Source: Baffinella frigidus
Lineage: Eukaryota; Cryptophyceae; Cryptomonadales; Baffinellaceae
Length of the DNA: 18,540 nt
NCBI GenBank assembly: GCA_026770585.1
Contig: MU646334.1
Coordinates: forward strand, 319,925 to 338,464
Direction of reading: 5' to 3'
Under the pieces are notes generated by a model. The model worked only from the letters and a program-made list of their open reading frames with translations, was not told the DNA's origin and did not search any database. This document shows positions 16,901 through 18,540 of this stretch, one piece after another (the first letter of the stretch is position 1; the number at the start of each line of letters is the position of its first letter). Both the position numbers and the translations under genes were made by a program.

Positions 16901-18372
16901 TAGGAAAACCTGAACCCTGAACCCTGCACAATAAACCCTCAACTCTGAACAATAAACCCTCAACTCTGAACCCTGAACTCTGAACCCTGAACCTTGAACC
17001 CTGAACCCTGAAGATTAAACCCTAAAGGCATGCGGATCGCGGTGTACCTCTGGGACCAAGGAAGCGACAGAAGGACTCCTATCGGACGTCTCGTCCTATT
17101 TCTCTTCCCTTCCACCTTCCCTATATCTAAAAAAAAACATGTTTTCCCTGGGGGTCGATGGGGTTTTACGCCCCACCCTCCGGTTTTAACATAGTGCCTT
17201 TTCTGGCCTCGAGTGGTACCTCCGGGGCCGAGGGGGCGGCAGAAGGCCTCTTCGAAGTCGAGCCAGACCGCGCGCTTGGACACGCGCCGCGCCACTGCGA
17301 TAAAAGACACCAACACACTTCGTTCAGTGTTCAGTGTTCAGTGTTCAGTTTTCAGTGTTCAGTGTTCAGTGTTCAGTGTTCAGTGTTCAGTGTTCAGTGT
17401 TCAGTGTTCAGTGTTCAGCCGGGGAAAATGCGAAAAACTTACGCGTCTCACCTCTACGATACGAGAAACCATGCTGTTTTCAGTCGGGGACACCGCCAGA
17501 AACGTTAACACGAAACCACTGAGATGAGAGCCACCACGCTGTTTTCAGCAGGGAACACCGAGAAAAAAAGAGGGCGGCAGAAGGCCTCTTCAAAGTCGAG
17601 CCAGACCACGCGCGCGGCTCCTTTCCGCCCCAAAGTTGACAGATTGGTACCACTAACCCAGCATGTCAACTTACGCATAGTCTGCCATCCCGAGCGAGGC
17701 AGAGCTACACAGCCTTGGTTGTTGATATTGCTGTACATCCAGGGCAGGGCGAGGGTCGGAGTGACACTACCACTTTGTTCAAACACCACACTTTGTTCAG
17801 CCGGTGACACCGCAGGAAACAAACGCACCTCTCCACTGGAATGAGAGACACCACACGTGCTTCTCAGCCGGGGCCACCGCGAGAAACACGCGCGAACCCG
17901 GTACGAAATCGCCTAGTCTCGACTGGATTGGTCCTGAGGGTGTTGCGCGCGGAAATCAGGGACCTAGGCTTTATCCGGGGAAACCTATTTTTCTTTCATT
18001 TAATGGCAACGAAAATTACTACACAATTCGTTCTTATTAGTAATATTAAAGCATTTGTGTAGTAATTTTCGCTGCCATCAAGTGAAAGAAAAACAGGTTT
18101 TCCCGGATAAGGCTGGGGAGACCGACAGGGTGGGCACGCACCCATGGAACGTCCGAACGGCAGCGGGATGCTCTGCCCCACTCCCTCCCCACCCCCGCCC
18201 TTCTCCGCGCCCTCGGCCTTGTTCGTGGCCTTGTTCGTGGACGGGTTCTTGTTCGTGAAATTCGGGTTCGCGTTCGCGGACAGCTCTAGGGCCGCAACGC
18301 GCTCCCATAGGCGCTGCATGGAGGCGTCTCCGGCCGGGGAGGCTGGAGAATAGAGGATGGGCGTCGGAAGCC
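10907..18372 (-). CDS. AFG1/ZapE-like AAA+ ATPase, C-terminal half in eight exons (5' end outside window)
   Basis: Exons, in coding order: 18142-18372, 17220-17294, 15880-15959, 15205-15273, 14351-14443, 13202-13283, 11542-11624, 10907-10993 (stop TAA). Junction phases 1,1,1,0,0,0,1,0 agree throughout, giving 265 residues here. Family landmarks occur in order: YSPASPAGDASMQRLWERV, WLDFEEAFCRPLG, DYVSLASRFDVFFLSGVPVL, NEANRFLKFIDTVYDS, VVIQAE and finally FSKERAVSRLTEM. All acceptors are CAG. Donors are GT except exon 4, which uses GC. AFG1/LACE1 proteins act in mitochondrial protein quality control and ZapE in bacterial division. Walker A and B must lie past 18540. Odd features are a low-complexity insert in exon 1, a Ser run in exon 6, and broken copies of seven of the eight exons. 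Gene or recent pseudogene cannot be settled here. Confidence 0.82.
11089..11369 (-). pseudogene. Extra copies of the ATPase last exon (SRLTEM)
   Basis: Minus-strand copies: 11162-11203 reads ERAVSRQTEMRKC and stop, with AGCAG/ in front; 11089-11118 reads ERAVLRLTEM with AACAG/ in front and stays open; 11352-11369 keeps only AVSRL. The first two retain a usable acceptor and could act as alternative last exons; each has one change in the SRLTEM motif (L to Q, S to L). Confidence 0.7.
11389..11424 (-). pseudogene. 3'-only copy of ATPase exon 7
   Basis: Reads ALSSVRDVNFSK followed by GTGTAG on the minus strand, matching the end of exon 7 (ALSAVRDVTFSK, donor GTTCAG). Sequence to its right diverges and no acceptor is kept. 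Confidence 0.7.
11721..11743 (-). pseudogene. 5'-only copy of ATPase exon 7
   Basis: GGCAG/ followed by codons for DTEWSST in the same phase as exon 7 at 11624. It diverges right after. With the copy at 11389, the two halves of exon 7 exist separately on either side of the complete exon. Confidence 0.7.
11863..12024. mobile_element. Inverted-repeat family E, copy 1, inside the ATPase gene
   Basis: Arms CCACACAGCGGACTTCGAAG / complement of CTTCGTAGCCCGGTGTGTGG, 162 bases in all. The centre contains CCCTACGGTAGG and CCTAGG, as in families A, B and C. Confidence 0.7.
12053..12191. mobile_element. Inverted-repeat family E, copy 2
   Basis: Termini CCACACGGTGGGCTTCGAGG and the complement of TTCGTAGTCCACCGTGTGG. 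The centre differs from copy 1. A lone terminus of this type ends at 3906. Confidence 0.6.
12192..12470. other. Intron sequence, nothing recognised
   Basis: Lies in the intron between ATPase exons 6 and 7. No exon copy, transposon terminus or heptamer array seen here. Confidence 0.4.
12483..12905 (-). pseudogene. Three copies of ATPase exon 6 (Ser-run, TFIG)
   Basis: Minus-strand copies: about 12843-12895 reads GGSSSSSSTTFIG, 12738-12780 reads SSSSSSTFIG with a strong GTAAGG donor, and 12483-12530 reads GGSSSSSSATFIG. The first and third share a different upstream peptide (GNTLS/GETLR) preceded by GACAG. All lack the TFSxxKEV start of exon 6. Confidence 0.7.
12569..12674. mobile_element. Inverted-repeat family C, copy 3
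   Basis: Termini TATCTCTTAAGTGCCCA and TGGGCACTTGAGGGC; core CTAGGCAGGTCCTAGGGCCC. It sits within a segment duplicated together with ATPase exon 6 copies. Confidence 0.75.
12948..13051. mobile_element. Inverted-repeat family C, copy 4
   Basis: Termini TATCCCTTGAGTGACCA and TGGTCACTTACGGGATA; same core as copy 3. Its flanks (CCACCYATCGCCCTACGGTA on the left, GGCACCCTACG on the right) match those of copy 3, so the two arose by duplication, not by two insertions. Confidence 0.78.
13108..13140 (-). pseudogene. 3'-only copy of ATPase exon 6
   Basis: Reads ASSSSTTFIG with donor GTAAGG on the minus strand; it matches the end of exon 6 at 13202-13283. Confidence 0.65.
13451..13496 (-). pseudogene. 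5'-only copy of ATPase exon 6
   Basis: CGGCAG/ is followed by codons for TFSASKEVVKSMRKE, the same start as exon 6 (TFSVPKEVIMSVRKE). The Ser run and donor are absent. It lies in an imperfect palindrome (about 13320-13455) built of CGAACAAAGCCGGCAGAG. Confidence 0.7.
13539..13676. mobile_element. Inverted-repeat family D, copy 1
   Basis: 138 bases between TA ends. Arms start TATCCGGGGAAACCTATTTT and reach ATTACTACACA, about 55 bases with few mismatches. The centre is AT-rich. Located in the ATPase intron between exons 5 and 6. Confidence 0.9.
13874..13918 (-). pseudogene. Fragment of ATPase exon 6
   Basis: Minus strand GACAG/GTGATCCTG reads VILSVRKEGG, matching the middle of exon 6 (VIMSVRKEGG). 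Flanks do not match. Confidence 0.55.
14141..14163 (-). pseudogene. 3'-only copy of ATPase exon 5
   Basis: Reads ALQESQE/GTCCTC on the minus strand; exon 5 ends ALKESQQ/GTCCTC. Only the last seven codons and the donor are kept. Confidence 0.6.
14256..14321. repeat. 22-bp AT-rich tandem repeat x3
   Basis: AAATACACCATTAAAATGAT plus GT, three units with a 22-base step; the third has one change (CATC). An AT-rich island in an otherwise GC-rich region, in an ATPase intron. Confidence 0.92.
14444..14530. repeat. Heptamer array (GGGTTTC) abutting the acceptor of ATPase exon 5
   Basis: Units GGTTTCG with small changes. Read on the gene's sense strand it is CCCGAAA repeats ending ACCCTACGACAG/, so the repeat runs into the 3' splice site. 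Confidence 0.85.
14643..14981 (-). pseudogene. Three copies of ATPase exon 4 (3' ends)
   Basis: 14920-14981 encodes most of exon 4 (FLKFIDTVYD, AVVIQAE) but has lost the acceptor; 14789-14820 keeps SACAVVIQAE; 14643-14679 keeps SACAVDVQAE. Each ends GAG/GC, the same GC donor as the complete exon. Smaller fragments of the same tail (CTCGGCCTGGATGA) recur near 14600, 14730, 15055, 15085, 15125 and 15150. Confidence 0.72.
14700..15204. repeat. Degenerate G-rich heptamers mixed with exon-4 tail fragments
   Basis: TTTAGGG-, TTTCGGG- and TTCAGGG-like units alternate with fragments of exon 4. On the sense strand these follow the GC donor directly (GCAACACCCCTAAACCC after exon 4). Confidence 0.75.
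15421..15461 (-). pseudogene. 5' copy of ATPase exon 4, truncated
   Basis: CACCAG/ followed by ANRFLKFIDTVYDS, identical in protein to the exon at 15205-15273, then TGA within two codons. If spliced in, it would end the protein about 100 residues early. Confidence 0.75.
15475..15735. repeat. G-rich heptamer tract with a clean GGGTGTA array
   Basis: Mixed GGGTTTG/GGTGTGG units pass into about eleven GGGTGTA units at 15654-15731. It lies in the ATPase intron between exons 3 and 4. Confidence 0.9.
15794..15838 (-). pseudogene. 3'-only copy of ATPase exon 3
   Basis: Reads SGVPGLSLSIKTLNE/GTCCTC on the minus strand; exon 3 ends SGVPVLSLKTHNE/GTTTCG. The 5' half (DYVSLASRF) is missing. Confidence 0.72.
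15960..16110. repeat. G-rich heptamers upstream of ATPase exon 3
   Basis: TTTAGGG/GGGTTGA/GGGTTTG units; on the sense strand they end TTAACCCGAAACGCAG/, the acceptor of exon 3. Confidence 0.85.
16264..16303 (-). pseudogene. 5'-only copy of ATPase exon 3
   Basis: CCAG/ followed by ISLAGRFDVCFLS, similar to YVSLASRFDVFFLS. It ends before GVPVL. A weaker trace (DHVFLSG) may exist near 16120-16160. Confidence 0.6.
16405..16440. repeat. 36-bp perfect palindrome
   Basis: GTCACGTAGCTCAAGTTA followed at once by its exact complement, with no spacer. Just upstream (about 16372-16386) TGTGTAGTAATTTTC matches the inner arm of family D. Confidence 0.95.
16703..16773 (-). pseudogene. Copy of ATPase exon 2 lacking its acceptor
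   Basis: Encodes RRVSERAVWLDLEEAFCRPL with donor GAAG/GTACAC, but the TCGCAG in front of the intact exon is replaced by CTTTGGGG. The downstream intron block is shared with the copy at 17571. Confidence 0.78.
16908..17022. repeat. C-rich heptamer array, antisense-G orientation within the ATPase gene
   Basis: CCCTGAA/CTCTGAA/CCCTCAA units. This is the main tract in the ATPase gene whose C-rich strand is not the sense strand. Confidence 0.88.
17036..17078 (-). pseudogene. Decayed copy of ATPase exon 2
   Basis: GAGTCCTTCTGTCGCTTCCT then GGTCCCAGAG/GTACAC on the minus strand aligns with the end and donor of exon 2 but with several changes. Confidence 0.5.
17322..17418. repeat. Heptamer array GTTCAGT x13.9
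   Basis: Almost perfect GTTCAGT units (one TTTCAGT). It ends exactly at TTCAGCCGGGG, the start of the 65-base minisatellite that follows. Confidence 0.95.
17414..17910. repeat. Degenerate 65-68 bp minisatellite, interrupted by an ATPase exon 2 copy
   Basis: Units begin TTCAGCCGGGGACACCGCGA or close variants at 17414, 17479, 17544, 17796 and about 17864. Steps of 65, 65 and 68; the gap 17571-17757 holds the duplicated exon-2 block. Confidence 0.75.
17571..17757 (-). pseudogene. Copy of ATPase exon 2 lacking its donor, with intron block
   Basis: Encodes VVWLDFEEAFCRPL at 17571-17619, then the donor end is lost (CTCTTTTTTTCTC). The adjoining intron sequence to 17757 (CAAAGTTGAC, TCAACTTACGCATAGTCTGC, GTTGATATTGCTG) matches 16774-16905, so about 190 bases were duplicated together. 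Confidence 0.78.
17972..18109. mobile_element. Inverted-repeat family D, copy 2 (inverted centre)
   Basis: 138 bases between TA ends, same arms as copy 1. The centre (ATTCGTTCTTATTAGTAATA) is the reverse complement of the centre of copy 1. Located in the ATPase intron between the first two visible exons. Confidence 0.9.
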
Positions 18373-18540
18373 CTGTTTCGGGTTTGGGGTTTCGGTTTCT
18401 GGGTGTGTGGTTTGGGGGTTTGGGGGTTTGGGTTTGGGGTGAGGGGTTAGGGTCTGGGTTGGAGTTTGGGGTTTGGGGTTTGGGGTTCAGGGTTTGGGGT
18501 GTAGGGTTTGGGGTTCGGGGTTTGGGGTTTGGGGTTTGGG
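18373..18540. repeat. G-rich heptamer tract at the right edge
   Basis: GGGTTTG, GGGTTTC and GGGGTTT units run to the window end. On the ATPase sense strand it is an intron ending CCCGAAACAG/, the acceptor of the exon at 18372. Confidence 0.9.

Noticed and set aside
1-18540. CRISPR array
   Set aside because: The repeats have no unique spacers of constant length, and the sequence is eukaryotic.

Overview
The window looks like nuclear DNA of a photosynthetic eukaryote with a secondary, red-lineage plastid. The best evidence is a spliced gene (7017-8348) whose product starts with a signal peptide, has Phe at the predicted cleavage site (ADA/FTAPSAF), and then carries a twin-arginine thylakoid signal. 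A cryptophyte is my first guess, but haptophytes and other red-plastid lineages are not excluded. Exons are GC-rich, introns end in CAG, and there are no prokaryotic operons, tRNAs or rRNAs that I can see.

Layout. 1-3002, plus strand: a probable multi-exon gene for a Pro/Gly/Ser-rich protein of unknown function (firm exon 712-825, probable exons 1296-2036 and 2613-3002, possible upstream exon 170-345), with several broken copies of exon starts. 3015-6950: no gene recognised; broken inverted-repeat elements, long tracts of telomere-like 7-base repeats whose strand switches near 4250, and a 340-base tandem duplication. 7017-8348: the thylakoid-lumen protein gene, three exons. 8565-10805: a cluster of short non-autonomous inverted-repeat transposons (MITE-like), including five full copies of one family with TA target sites. 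10907-18372, minus strand: the C-terminal half of an AFG1/ZapE-type AAA+ ATPase gene in eight exons whose phases all agree; the N-terminal half with the Walker motifs lies beyond the right edge.

The most unusual thing is the ATPase gene. Seven of its eight visible exons sit among one to six extra, mostly broken copies of themselves (5'-only, 3'-only, or lacking one splice site), several with intron sequence attached. The plus-strand gene at the left shows the same behaviour independently. The introns of both genes are built largely of heptamer repeats (CCCTAAA, CCCGAAA, CCCTGAA and relatives). These are mostly C-rich in the sense direction and often run straight into the 3' splice site. Across the whole window nearly all simple arrays keep a 7-base period while the unit sequence drifts.
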